Of a stretch of DNA of 64,000 nt, positions 25,944 through 35,396 are shown piece after piece. Both the position numbers and the translations under genes were made by a program. The notes under the pieces are model-generated. The model saw nothing but the letters and a program-made list of their open reading frames with translations. It was not told where the DNA came from and searched no databases. This DNA comes from CAVVVS01 sp963751355 (GTDB lineage: Bacteria > Bacteroidota > Ignavibacteria > Ignavibacteriales > Ignavibacteriaceae), in NCBI GenBank assembly GCA_963751355.1, contig CAVVVS010000122.1:1-64000 (forward strand), read 5' to 3'. How positions within the stretch are numbered: the stretch's first letter is position 1; each line of letters starts with the position of its first letter.

Positions 25944-26933
25944 CTAATTTGCATAGAGCTTAAGTAAGTCTTGCTGTTTAAATTTTTTGAAGTTGTTGTT
26001 CAGCATGTACAGCACTACTTCCATCGTTTTGCCGTTTATTTTTATGTCAACAAAATGAAACATTCTTGTCTTGAGGGTATCGCTGAAAAGATCTTTATAT
26101 CTTTCATCCTTTCCGGTTAGTAAGGGCTGCTGAATTCCGCCCCCGCCTCCAATCACTAAAAAATCTTTGCCTTTAATTTTGAAATGTTCAAAAGCATGTG
26201 CATGCCCGCTTATGAATAGTCTGCATTTTTTTGATTTGAAAAATGGTGGGAGAAAATATTTTTGTACATCAGTTGATGGTGAAACAATAGTGCTGTTTGT
26301 ATATGGTGAGTGATGGCACGCTACAATGATAAAATTAATCGTTGTATCCGCGTCATAATTTTTTAATTCAGTATTATACCGGGATAACTCGTTATGAAGA
26401 TCATCTGCGGATAAATTATCGAAATTTGAATTCAACAAAATAACAGCCGCATTTTTAGCTTTTTCCGAGTAGCCAGTTAAATTTGCATAAGGGTAACGAG
26501 CCTCGAAATTATGTATCCCTCTGCCGGGAAACAATATATATTCGTGATTGCCGGGAATAGGATAAAACGGTATCTCTTTTTTTTCAAGTTTTGTTACAAA
26601 TTTATCGACTTCTTTCCACTCATTGTTATTGTAGCCCAGTTCGACTATATCCCCGAGATGGAAAACGGCGGAAGGAGAAATTTCCAAAATATCTTTATAA
26701 ATTAATTTACGCGCCTGAGCATTATGATTATAGTGAAGGTATAATTTTTCAAAGAAATGTGGTTCCTGGGTATCGCTGATGAAACAAAAGGACAATGTAT
26801 CATGATTAGCCGCAATACTTAATTTTTTAAAGGGATGAATATGATGACCATCAGGAGTGAAAATTGAAACAAAAGCCGAAAAAATTAATATGATTAATAT
26901 TGAGATAACATAATATTTCTTAGAGACTTTCAT
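25944..26933 (-). CDS. Membrane-anchored or exported metallophosphoesterase
   Basis: A 329-residue calcineurin-like phosphoesterase with an N-terminal membrane segment or signal peptide (about 7-25). Metal-site motifs in order are FISDTQEPH, HLGDIVELG, IPGNHEY, ACHHSPY and ISGHAHAFEHF, the full set for a two-metal active site. The active domain would face the periplasm. Close relatives act as acid or nucleotide phosphatases, and the substrate here is unknown. It lies 175 bp downstream of uppP on the same strand and could share its transcript. Confidence 0.88.
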   Translation of the reverse strand: MKVSKKYYVISILIILIFSAFVSIFTPDGHHIHPFKKLSIAANHDTLSFCFISDTQEPHFFEKLYLHYNHNAQARKLIYKDILEISPSAVFHLGDIVELGYNNNEWKEVDKFVTKLEKKEIPFYPIPGNHEYILFPGRGIHNFEARYPYANLTGYSEKAKNAAVILLNSNFDNLSADDLHNELSRYNTELKNYDADTTINFIIVACHHSPYTNSTIVSPSTDVQKYFLPPFFKSKKCRLFISGHAHAFEHFKIKGKDFLVIGGGGGIQQPLLTGKDERYKDLFSDTLKTRMFHFVDIKINGKTMEVVLYMLNNNFKKFKQQDLLKLYAN

Positions 26934-27108
26934 TCTAACATTGCATCGCTGTTAAAAGAAATTGAATTAAAATGTAATTTCAAAAGATTTCCGCACCCGT
27001 AAAATAAGATAATGAAATTTTGAGAAATATTTCCGATAAAATCATTTTCAGTTTTCCAATACTTATCTGTCATGCCGGAAATTTATAGAAAAAGAACTAA
27101 TATAGTCT

Positions 27109-27966
27109 TCAAAATATTTTCAGATAAAATAATAAAACTCCTGCAGCCGCAAAAAGGCAATAATAACCGAACCATTGCCATCGCCCGCCTTCAAGCCAGC
27201 GGGACAGCAATTTCAAAGCCAGCAAGCCTGCCAAAAAACTGAATATCATACCTACTATGCTCGGCATAAAAAGGTGAAGCAGAGAACCTTGACTTTTCAA
27301 TGCGTGGTCATGAAGTAAGCGGTATGCTTCCTTAGCGACCACGGCAGGTGTTAACACCACAGCAAGTGCAAAACTGAATTCCTCCAGCTTCTGCTTTGGA
27401 AGTCCAAAAAACAGTCCGGTAGAAATGGTAGAACCGGAACGTGAAAAACCACGGAAGGGCAGGCATATGCCCTGTACGATACCAATCCATACAGAGTGTT
27501 TTGTCTTTATCTCGTCATTAGGAACCACTTTCTTCTCGCGGTACCCGGCAAATATAATCATCACGCCAACCGATGCCAGCGCTATTGAAATCAGGGGCAG
27601 GTTGGAAAATAAATCTTCTACTTGTGCATGAGGTATACCTCTCATAAATATCTTCTCTATTATTTCTTTTAAGCCGAGTCCCACAATTCCTGTAAAAATG
27701 GTTGCCACAATAATTTGCTTAGCAAAATCGCGAAACTTACTCATCGATTTAAAATAATCTCTCTTCCAGCCGTTCCAGAAATAAAAGATAACTGCGAACA
27801 TTGTCCCGGTATGAAGCATTACGAGAATCATTGTCATTTCGGGAGACGATGGATGCAGCCCCATTATTTTTTCTGCAATAATTACGTGAGCAGAACTCGA
27901 AACCGGCAGCAGTTCGCAAGCGCCCTGTACCAGTGCCAGAATCAGGACCTGAATAAAATTAGGCAT
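27109..27966 (-). CDS. uppP: Undecaprenyl-diphosphatase
   Basis: A 285-residue polytopic inner-membrane enzyme of the BacA/UppP family. It recycles undecaprenyl pyrophosphate to the monophosphate carrier for peptidoglycan and surface glycan synthesis. The two signature regions are present: ACELLPVSSSAHVII near the N-terminus and FRGFSRSGSTIST in the middle. Roughly seven or eight hydrophobic segments are visible. The length fits the family. It is divergent from the lipoprotein gene at 28280. Confidence 0.95.
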   Translation of the reverse strand: MPNFIQVLILALVQGACELLPVSSSAHVIIAEKIMGLHPSSPEMTMILVMLHTGTMFAVIFYFWNGWKRDYFKSMSKFRDFAKQIIVATIFTGIVGLGLKEIIEKIFMRGIPHAQVEDLFSNLPLISIALASVGVMIIFAGYREKKVVPNDEIKTKHSVWIGIVQGICLPFRGFSRSGSTISTGLFFGLPKQKLEEFSFALAVVLTPAVVAKEAYRLLHDHALKSQGSLLHLFMPSIVGMIFSFLAGLLALKLLSRWLEGGRWQWFGYYCLFAAAGVLLFYLKIF

Positions 27967-28279
27967 AGTATGAAATCCGTATAATGTTGTTTTGAATGAG
28001 AATAAAAATATGAGTTTTTATTAAGAAAAAACTAAGAGCAAATCACAATCCGGAAGAAAAACAACATTAATTCTCTTTACTAATTCCTCTTTGTGGAAAT
28101 TTATTTGATCTGCTCTCAGTTAATAATGATTACGCGGAAAATATCCGTACTTGTATGTTGGAAATTATTATATTAATATTAATATAAGAGGAAAAACAGG
28201 GCAAACATGAGATCGCTGCACGATCCCGTCTAGCTACGGAAAATCATTTGAGATTATAGCTTACAAGTTTGGGGAAAAA
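27967..28279. promoter_or_regulatory. Divergent intergenic region with a 20-bp perfect palindrome
   Basis: Between uppP (minus) and the lipoprotein gene (plus) lies TTATATTAAT followed by its exact reverse complement ATTAATATAA (28168-28187). GATCG-CTGCA-CGATC follows at about 28211-28225. Either could be an operator, but AT-only palindromes also arise by chance in such DNA. Confidence 0.4.
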
Positions 28280-28837
28280 ATGTATATAAAAATTTGGATC
28301 AGTAAAATAGTTCTGGTTGTAATATTACTTTTACCATACGGTTGTAAGAGTAACAACGATGATAAAATTATCAATCCGGCTGCTCATACTATCGGCGAAA
28401 AATACGGCGGAGGTATTATCTTTTATATAGATGGCAGCGGACAACATGGCTTAATAGCTGCTTCGAGCGATCAAAGCGCAAGTATTCAGTGGTTCAACGG
28501 GAGTTATACCGCAACAAGCGCTGTTGATAGCACAGTTGGCGCTGGACAGTTAAACACAACTGCCGTTGTCAGCATACAGGGAGCAGGTAATTATGCGGCA
28601 AGCATATGCGATCAATTAGTACTTAACGGTTATGATGACTGGTTTTTACCCTCGAAAAATGAACTCAACTTGTTATACCAGCAAAAAGAAATAGTTTCCG
28701 GGTTTACTAATAATTTTTACTGGAGTTCTACTGAACATGGAGTCGGCAGTGCCTGGGAACAGAATTTTATTGATGGTACCAAGTATTTCGTTAATAAAAA
28801 TTTCCAAATTTGTGTTCGGGCAATTCGGGCTTTTTAA
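28280..28837 (+). CDS. Lipoprotein with DUF1566-like domain
   Basis: A 185-residue lipoprotein. A signal peptide ends in the lipobox LPYGC, so Cys22 is the likely lipidated residue. The mature part (about 40-185) shows GGGIIFYIDGSGQHGLIAA, NGYDDWFLPSKNEL and YWSSTE, the typical blocks of the DUF1566/Lcl C-terminal domain. That fold is C-type-lectin-like and is common on Bacteroidota surface proteins. A GGGGAAAAA site precedes the ATG. A binding rather than enzymatic role is likely; its ligand is unknown. Confidence 0.85.
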   Translation: MYIKIWISKIVLVVILLLPYGCKSNNDDKIINPAAHTIGEKYGGGIIFYIDGSGQHGLIAASSDQSASIQWFNGSYTATSAVDSTVGAGQLNTTAVVSIQGAGNYAASICDQLVLNGYDDWFLPSKNELNLLYQQKEIVSGFTNNFYWSSTEHGVGSAWEQNFIDGTKYFVNKNFQICVRAIRAF

Positions 28838-29060
28838 CTTAAGTCTCAGTTATTGTTGCGAAAGTAATGGCAATCATTTCAGGAATGAAAATAGTACTCA
28901 CCGTTTATATATTGCATTCTGTTTTATAATACAATTCTCCACCGTATGTCAACAAGTATAAAAACAGTGTTCAGTAGATTGTTCAGTAAATTTCTTTTTC
29001 ATTCACCCGTTTAGTATTTTTGTGAGGGCAAAAACTTTGAAGATTGCTCAAAAAATAACT

Positions 29061-29134
29061 GCGCCCATAGTTCAACTGGATAGAACGTCGGATTCCGGTT
29101 CCGGAGGTTGAGGGTTCAAGTCCTTCTGGGCGCA
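29061..29134 (+). tRNA. tRNA-Arg (anticodon CCG)
   Basis: A full cloverleaf can be folded by hand. The acceptor stem GCGCCCA pairs with TGGGCGC. The D arm is GTTC/GAAC with AACTGGATA, and the anticodon stem TCGGA/TCCGG carries loop TTCCGGT, giving anticodon CCG (Arg, codon CGG). The T arm is GAGGG/CCTTC with TTCAAGT. The discriminator is A and CCA is not encoded. Confidence 0.95.
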
Positions 29135-29607
29135 CAAAAGTTAGTAATGTTTTTATAATACAGAAGTTCAATATTTTGAAATCATTTGCAGGATAAAATT
29201 AAATATATAATTGCATGTATGTTTATACAGCATGCAACTTAGCTTACATGCAGACATGCTTTTTTGTTGTGTCCCGGGTTTACCAAATTATTCTCTTCTC
29301 TACTTCAAGTTTTGAACTTTAAAACTTCAAATAACCCGGCAATTTTGAGGGTAACCTTTCCGGCACTTTCTATTCTCATATTATTACAAAATAACTATTG
29401 ATATATGCAATTGTAAGGGCTATTGAACATATTTATTAAAATAACTGAATAAAATTAACCTTTAAATGTGACAGAGAAAAATTGACGATTATAAAATTAT
29501 ATATTAAATTAGACACTTTATAAATCATGTTCCTAATCAAATCAGACAAGCGGTGCATGTCATTTGCTTCCTAATTAAATAATAAAATAAGTAAAAAGGG
29601 AACTTCT
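29135..29607. other. Intergenic region with clustered inverted repeats
   Basis: No protein gene is seen. Repeats of ATGCA-type arms at about 29211-29260 end in TTTTTT (29260-29265) and may form the terminator of the tRNA transcript. Further right, CCGGGTT (29274-29280) and AACCCGG (29333-29339) could enclose a small hairpin AAGTTTT/AAAACTT. Whether this is a structured RNA is not decided by the sequence alone. Confidence 0.35.
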
Positions 29608-30294
29608 ATGTTAACGAAAAAGAAAAAGCTTTCCCGTAAGGAAATTAAAGAAGATAAATTAATTTCATTTTACTATAAAGCTTACAATTATATTGACCAA
29701 AATAAATCTAAACTTATCACTTACGGAATAGGAGTAGTAGTAGTTGCTGCTCTAGTTGTTTTTTACGTAAACCACCGCACGGAAAACAATCAGCAAGCAG
29801 GTATTGAACTATCTCGGATAATGAACGATTATGACAGCGGTTCATACCTTGAAGCCATAGAAGGAAAAGCAGGTACAAACCTGGTAGGTTTGAAAAAAAT
29901 TGTTGGGCAATACGGAAGTACGGAAAACGGCGAAACAGCGAAATTGTTTTTGGCTAATTCATATAACTTTCTCGGGAAATATGATGAGGCACTAAAATAT
30001 TATGAAGACTACGACGGCGATATAGATATGTATAAAGCCGCGGCTATTGCCGGAGAAGCGGGTATTTATGCCACTAGAAAGCAATACCAGAAAGCAGCCG
30101 ACCTCTACAAAAAAGCTGCCTCGGTCTCAGAGAAGGTAGTGTTAAATCCCGATTACCTTATGCAGGCTGGTATAAATTATCTCTCTGCCAACAAGCAGGA
30201 TAAGGCTAAAGAAGTATTCAAAAGAATACAAAAGAATTATGAAACATCGCCTGAAGCTAGAAATGTAAATCAATACTTGGCTCTACTCGATTAA
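29608..30294 (+). CDS. Membrane-anchored TPR protein (YfgM-like)
   Basis: A 228-residue protein with a basic cytoplasmic N-terminus, one membrane segment (about 38-56) and a periplasmic TPR region (about 95-225; GKYDEALKYYEDY, YQKAADLYKKA, NKQDKAKEVFKRI). The layout matches YfgM-type ancillary subunits of the Sec translocon, which help folding of exported proteins. Family placement is by topology only. An AAAAAGGGAAC ribosome site precedes the ATG. The next gene, a T9SS cargo, begins 43 bp later and may be in the same operon. Confidence 0.75.
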   Translation: MLTKKKKLSRKEIKEDKLISFYYKAYNYIDQNKSKLITYGIGVVVVAALVVFYVNHRTENNQQAGIELSRIMNDYDSGSYLEAIEGKAGTNLVGLKKIVGQYGSTENGETAKLFLANSYNFLGKYDEALKYYEDYDGDIDMYKAAAIAGEAGIYATRKQYQKAADLYKKAASVSEKVVLNPDYLMQAGINYLSANKQDKAKEVFKRIQKNYETSPEARNVNQYLALLD

Positions 30295-30337
30295 AATAAG
30301 AGCCATATTAATTCTAAACCAAAAAAAGGAGTCCTTT

Positions 30338-32176
30338 ATGAAGAAACTTCTATTGTTATTATTTGCTTTAACATTAGGGGGAACAGTATCATTTGCGCAG
30401 GTACACATTGCCGCAAAGTATAATTTCCCTCCGAATGATCCTATACTTTCAGGCTTTTATAGTATCAGAGGAGTAAATTATGCGGCTGATCCGTTCGGAG
30501 ATGGAACACCTGCAATCGTTGCAACCAATTATGAAGACCAGGGACACGTGAGTGTATTTATTCCAGTCGGTGACGATTCACTTCAATTAGTATGGACTTC
30601 TCCTACAGTTGATTCTGTGGGCGGCGGATCAACTCCGAGATATGCACTATTCGGTGATCTGGATAATGACGGCAAAGTGGAAGTTATTTATCAAAGCAGC
30701 GGTAACGGAATTTTTATTTATGAGTGGGATGGTGTCAAAGGTTCATATAATTTCGGTACAAAACCTTCCCAGCAAATTGATCCTCTTACTGCAACAGGAA
30801 TGGCTGCTTTAGACGGTAACACCGAATATATGGAATGTACCGATGTCGATGGTGACGGACAAAATGAATTATTAGTCGCCTACAATGCGGGTGGAAGCTC
30901 AAATGATGCATATTATATAATTAGCGCCGTAGGTAACTGGAATACAAACAGTTCGGGATTTTCATCATTTAATATTGAATATCAGGGAATGAGAGCTGAC
31001 CTTGCAAAATGGGGACTCGCCGGTTCACCGGCTTGTATGATAAGTGCTGATTTCTTGGGAAACAAGAAAAAAGAGATCTTACTCCATAACTGGAATCATG
31101 AAAACGTAACAATGCTAAATCCAACCGGTCCCGATACTTATAAATTAGCCGATACCACCAACGGTAAACAGAATTATGAATTGGGCGGCGCTTATGATGA
31201 TGTAGCATTATTTGGCGGAATGGCTACGGATATCGATGGTGACGGCAGAGACGAAGTTTATTTGCCGACTTATACTTACCAGAAAGATAGTACCGGAATT
31301 CACCCAACTACCGGTCATGTAAACATGATTCATTACAGTTCCGGTCAATCTACAAATGAAATCGATGCCAGCAATGTTACTGTACTGAGTTTTTCTAAAT
31401 TCCTTCCTGATGGCGCTGCGCTATTCGGATACGGTTACGGCGATATAGACGGAAACGGAAAGCCCAATCTGTATTTTACCAGCTCATATCCTAATAACGT
31501 ACTTACAGCTGAGTTTGAAGGCGGCGATAAAACCGATACGAGTAATTGGAAATTGAGCAGACTTTATGCCGGTGATTCTACAATTATATCTTCAATGACG
31601 ATTAAAGACTCTGCAGGAGTTGTGGATACTTCCAAGACTGTTAATACAGCTTTCGTTGCTAAGATGTATGATCATAATACTGATCTTTTCAAAAACGGAA
31701 AAGAAACTTTGATTATGCCTTATCAAACTATGAATGACAGTATCTCGGTTACAACTTTAACCTGGAATTCCACTAACAGTCAATACGATACTACGGAAAT
31801 AAAAGTACTCAATCCGAAAAGATGGGGCTTGAGAGTTCTTGAGCAGGGTTCAGCAACCGGTGTAAGCGCAAAGGATGTAAAAATAATTACTCCTAATGAT
31901 TTTACACTGGATCAGAATTATCCGAATCCGTTTAACCCGACAACAACCATTAGCTTTAACTTACCCGTTAAGAGTAATATTACTCTTAATATTTACGACA
32001 TACTCGGTAATAAAATTGCATCTTTGATAAATGACCAGGTATATCAAAAGGGAAGTCACAAAATCACATGGGACGGAAGAAACAGCAACGGTGTTAAAAT
32101 TGCAAGCGGTACATATATTTATCGCTTGAAATTCGGAAACTTCTCAAAAACACGTAAGATGATCTTACTGAAGTAA
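30338..32176 (+). CDS. FG-GAP/VCBS-repeat surface protein with T9SS sorting domain
   Basis: A 612-residue secreted protein with a signal peptide (about 1-20, ending SFAQ). Several FG-GAP/VCBS-type calcium-binding loops are seen: GDLDNDGKVEV, TDVDGDGQNEL, TDIDGDGRDEV and GDIDGNGKPNL. They suggest a beta-propeller. The C-terminal about 85 residues form a type A T9SS sorting domain starting with QNYPNPFNPTTTI and ending with KTRKMILLK. It should be carried across the outer membrane by the type IX system and attached to the surface or released. The ligand is unknown. A terminator follows. Confidence 0.9.
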   Translation: MKKLLLLLFALTLGGTVSFAQVHIAAKYNFPPNDPILSGFYSIRGVNYAADPFGDGTPAIVATNYEDQGHVSVFIPVGDDSLQLVWTSPTVDSVGGGSTPRYALFGDLDNDGKVEVIYQSSGNGIFIYEWDGVKGSYNFGTKPSQQIDPLTATGMAALDGNTEYMECTDVDGDGQNELLVAYNAGGSSNDAYYIISAVGNWNTNSSGFSSFNIEYQGMRADLAKWGLAGSPACMISADFLGNKKKEILLHNWNHENVTMLNPTGPDTYKLADTTNGKQNYELGGAYDDVALFGGMATDIDGDGRDEVYLPTYTYQKDSTGIHPTTGHVNMIHYSSGQSTNEIDASNVTVLSFSKFLPDGAALFGYGYGDIDGNGKPNLYFTSSYPNNVLTAEFEGGDKTDTSNWKLSRLYAGDSTIISSMTIKDSAGVVDTSKTVNTAFVAKMYDHNTDLFKNGKETLIMPYQTMNDSISVTTLTWNSTNSQYDTTEIKVLNPKRWGLRVLEQGSATGVSAKDVKIITPNDFTLDQNYPNPFNPTTTISFNLPVKSNITLNIYDILGNKIASLINDQVYQKGSHKITWDGRNSNGVKIASGTYIYRLKFGNFSKTRKMILLK

Positions 32177-32207
32177 GTAAAATCACCTTAACATATTTTA
32201 TTTGTAA

Positions 32208-32239
32208 AAGCCGCGGAAGAATATTCTGCGGCTTTTTTT
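32208..32239 (+). terminator. Rho-independent terminator
   Basis: AAGCCGC (32208-32214) pairs with GCGGCTT (32228-32234), followed by a run of T. It ends the transcript of the FG-GAP protein gene. Confidence 0.9.
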
Positions 32240-32595
32240 ATACCGGAATATTCCCGCAACGTAATGTCGTCAAGTTTAAGGAATTACCATAGCAGATTCC
32301 TGATGTATTAGGCATGGTGTCTTTTTACTATTTCAAATAGATAGAAACAGTAAATATTCATCAACATGAATTAGTAATTATTTTAATCAAATGAAAAACC
32401 GTATTAAATTACTCAACCATAGCAGCACCAATTCATAACGAATAAATAATGATTATTAAAAATTCTTGACATACTAAATTTTGATCACTATTTTCAAATA
32501 GCATTTAGCATTAAATGTTACAAAAAGGGGAAAACCATCTTAATTCTCGAGACCCTTCCATAAGAACTATTTATTGTGCAATAGTGGAGGTCTAA
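32240..32595. other. Intergenic region, no gene seen
   Basis: About 350 bp, AT-rich, upstream of the TonB-receptor locus. It presumably holds the promoter of that locus. I see no repeat, RNA or operator that I can support. AGTGGAGGTC before 32596 serves as ribosome site. Confidence 0.4.
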
Positions 32596-35370
32596 ATGAT
32601 AAGAAGTCTGTTGACGATTCTATCCATTGCTATAATTTTTTCAACCGTAATATATGGCGGTACAACTGGGAAACTTGCTGGTTACGTTAAAGATGCGGAA
32701 ACCGGTGAACCATTACCGGGTGTCAATATAATTATGGAGGGAACAGGTTTTGGCGCTGCTTCCGATATAAAGGGATTTTACATAATCAACAATTTACCGC
32801 CCGGTAAATATACCGTAACTTTTTCAGCGGTAGGTTTTCAAAAAAAACAATTTGTTGATGTAACTATATCTGTAGATTTTACAACTAAACTGGATGTTGA
32901 GCTATCGACTAAATCAATCACACTTGAGACTGTTGTTGTGCAGGCAAAATCACCAATGATTCGTACCGATTTGACTTCATCCCAGGTTACGGTTGATGCT
33001 TCACAAATAGAAAGCCTTCCGGTAGAGAGCATCTCACAGATATTAACTTTGCAAGCGGGCGTAGTACAGGGTGCGGGAGGAGAACTCCATATAAGAGGAG
33101 GAAGATCGAACGAAATTGCATATACCGTTAACGGTGTTTCTATAGTTAATCCATTTGATAATACAAAAATCGTAAACATTGCTACTAATGCCGTGCAGGA
33201 ATTATCTGTTGTCAGCGGAACATTTAATGCCGAGTACGGAAATGCTTTATCAGGAATTGTTAATACAATAACTAAAGAAGGCGGCAGTAAATATAAAGGG
33301 AAATTAACTTTTTACACCGGCGATCATTTGAGTTCGAGGAATGAGATTTTTTATAATATTAACAAATTTAATGCAGTAAATAACACTACCACCGAAATGA
33401 CGTTAAGCGGACCGGTTCCTTTCCTAAATAACAGTCTCTCGTTTTTTGTCTCGGGAAGATATGATAATAACCTTGGCTGGTTATACGGAATACGTGAGCA
33501 TAATCCGTCCGACTCCGTTTACCGCAGTCTTATGAATCCTGATGAAATTACAGTTGCATCAACTGGTGACGGGGCAACGGTTGCTATGAACCCCTCAAAA
33601 GAATTTAGTTCTACGGGCAAGCTTACATTCAGACCTATTTCAACTATAAAAATAAATTATGATATTATTTATTCATCTTCGAATTATCAATCATATAATC
33701 ACAGCCTAAAATATAATCCGGATGCTAATTATCATAATTATGAATACGGCTTGTTAAATTCCCTTGAAATAAGACACGCATTAAATCAAAAAACATTCTA
33801 CACACTGCGCGGTTCATATAATTTTAATGATTACAAACAATATTTATATCCTTTAGTAAATGCGGCAGGAAACGCGGTTGACTATTACCCCGGAATGGTT
33901 TCGAACTTGAGCGGGTTTAACCTTAACGGAATTCACGCCGATTCCCGCTATCAACCGGATTATAAATTGAACACAGCCTCGACTTATACTTTCCTATCGG
34001 GCGGGACATTAAATAATCATTATTACCAACGTTCAAGAAGTTTCGGAGGAAAGTTTGATATCACAAGCCAGGTTACGGATAATCACGAGGTAAAATTCGG
34101 ACTCGAATACCAGGCTCATCGTTTGGACTTCGAAAATTTTGTTATACTGAGGGATTCTACAACATATGTAAAACCCACCATACCCGATCCGAAAACAGTT
34201 AATCACGAATTTTATATAAAACGACCAAAAGTGTTTTCGGCTTTTGCTCAGGATAAAATGGAATTTAAAAGTATGATAGTTAACGTTGGAATACGGTATG
34301 ATTATTTTATCGCTAATTCAAAATATTCAACCGATATTTTTCATCCGTCTCCCGATATGGCACCAAATCTCGATCCGAATAATCTGTTAGTCAATGCACC
34401 TGCAAAGCATCAAATAAGTCCGAGGTTAGGTATTTCATTCCCGATTACCGACAAAGGAATATTACATTTTTCGTACGGGCATTTCTTCCAGATGCCGCCC
34501 TTTTCATATTTATATACCAATCCTAGTTTTAAATACAGTCTTGCAGGCGGAAGTCCGGTTTTTGGAAACGCAGATTTGAACCCGGAAAAAACCGTTAGTT
34601 ATGAACTGGGGCTACAGCAGCAGCTTTTCGAGAATGTAGCTTTTAACATTACGGGATTCTATAAAGACGTAAGAGATCTGCTGGCACTTCAACAAATAAG
34701 AATAAGCGGTGATCAGACATATTTTAAATATGTGAATAAAGATTACGGAAATATAAAGGGTATAACATTTTCACTTACTAAAAGAAGAACGCCCCAGGAT
34801 ATGATTGGAGTGACGCTCGATTATACATTCCAGGTATCGGAAGGAAACGAAACAAATACCGATGCATTCTTCCTGGATCTTTCTTCGGGAAGACAAAGCG
34901 AGAAAATTCCCGTATATCTTAACTGGGATCAAACACACACCTTAAATGCAACGGTTTCCGCAGGGAAAAGTAAAGACTGGAACGTTACTTTAGTGGGAAG
35001 ATTAGGGACCGGCTTGCCATATACTCCGCAAATAACAGGAAGTCAATTGTATCTCAGAACAAACAGCGGAAGAAGACCTTCGCAGGCGCGCGTCGATCTT
35101 CTGGCTGAAAAATCACTAAATTTTTTCGATTTCAATTTCACGCTTTTCTTAAAAATCTTTAATCTTTTCGATACACTCAATGAACGGCTGATTTATAACG
35201 ATACCGGCAGGGCAACATATACATTAGCCGCAAATCAAAGTGCCGCTCAGGCAACAGACAAACTGTCTGCGAAAATTCCAGCTATTCATTCTGCGCAGGA
35301 ATATTTCAATAACCCCGCATATTACTTATCGCCGCGCGAGGTAAAAATGGGTGTGTCGTTCGAATTTTGA
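32596..35370 (+). CDS. TonB-dependent outer-membrane receptor with carboxypeptidase-regulatory domain
   Basis: A 924-residue outer-membrane protein with a signal peptide (about 1-20), a carboxypeptidase-regulatory-like beta domain (about 24-105; KLAGYVKDAETGEPLPGVN), a plug domain (about 115-225; LHIRGGRSNEIAYTVNGV) and a 22-strand-type barrel ending in SFEF. Such receptors import large nutrients or act as partners of surface proteins. Here the next genes encode a large exported protein and a PorV-like barrel, a combination often seen in this branch. The substrate is unknown. The stop lies 26 bp before the next start, so the genes are co-transcribed. Confidence 0.9.
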   Translation: MIRSLLTILSIAIIFSTVIYGGTTGKLAGYVKDAETGEPLPGVNIIMEGTGFGAASDIKGFYIINNLPPGKYTVTFSAVGFQKKQFVDVTISVDFTTKLDVELSTKSITLETVVVQAKSPMIRTDLTSSQVTVDASQIESLPVESISQILTLQAGVVQGAGGELHIRGGRSNEIAYTVNGVSIVNPFDNTKIVNIATNAVQELSVVSGTFNAEYGNALSGIVNTITKEGGSKYKGKLTFYTGDHLSSRNEIFYNINKFNAVNNTTTEMTLSGPVPFLNNSLSFFVSGRYDNNLGWLYGIREHNPSDSVYRSLMNPDEITVASTGDGATVAMNPSKEFSSTGKLTFRPISTIKINYDIIYSSSNYQSYNHSLKYNPDANYHNYEYGLLNSLEIRHALNQKTFYTLRGSYNFNDYKQYLYPLVNAAGNAVDYYPGMVSNLSGFNLNGIHADSRYQPDYKLNTASTYTFLSGGTLNNHYYQRSRSFGGKFDITSQVTDNHEVKFGLEYQAHRLDFENFVILRDSTTYVKPTIPDPKTVNHEFYIKRPKVFSAFAQDKMEFKSMIVNVGIRYDYFIANSKYSTDIFHPSPDMAPNLDPNNLLVNAPAKHQISPRLGISFPITDKGILHFSYGHFFQMPPFSYLYTNPSFKYSLAGGSPVFGNADLNPEKTVSYELGLQQQLFENVAFNITGFYKDVRDLLALQQIRISGDQTYFKYVNKDYGNIKGITFSLTKRRTPQDMIGVTLDYTFQVSEGNETNTDAFFLDLSSGRQSEKIPVYLNWDQTHTLNATVSAGKSKDWNVTLVGRLGTGLPYTPQITGSQLYLRTNSGRRPSQARVDLLAEKSLNFFDFNFTLFLKIFNLFDTLNERLIYNDTGRATYTLAANQSAAQATDKLSAKIPAIHSAQEYFNNPAYYLSPREVKMGVSFEF

Positions 35371-35396
35371 CAAAAATTTTATTGGGGAAATTATCA

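Noticed and set aside
28168..28187. AT palindrome as a firm regulator site
   Set aside because: Perfect over 20 bp but made only of A and T in AT-rich DNA; no second copy or known consensus, so kept as a weak note.
28983..29171. Minus-strand frame with an RPEGLEPSTS-type sequence
   Set aside because: It is the antisense translation of the tRNA-Arg gene at 29061-29134, a well-known source of false proteins.
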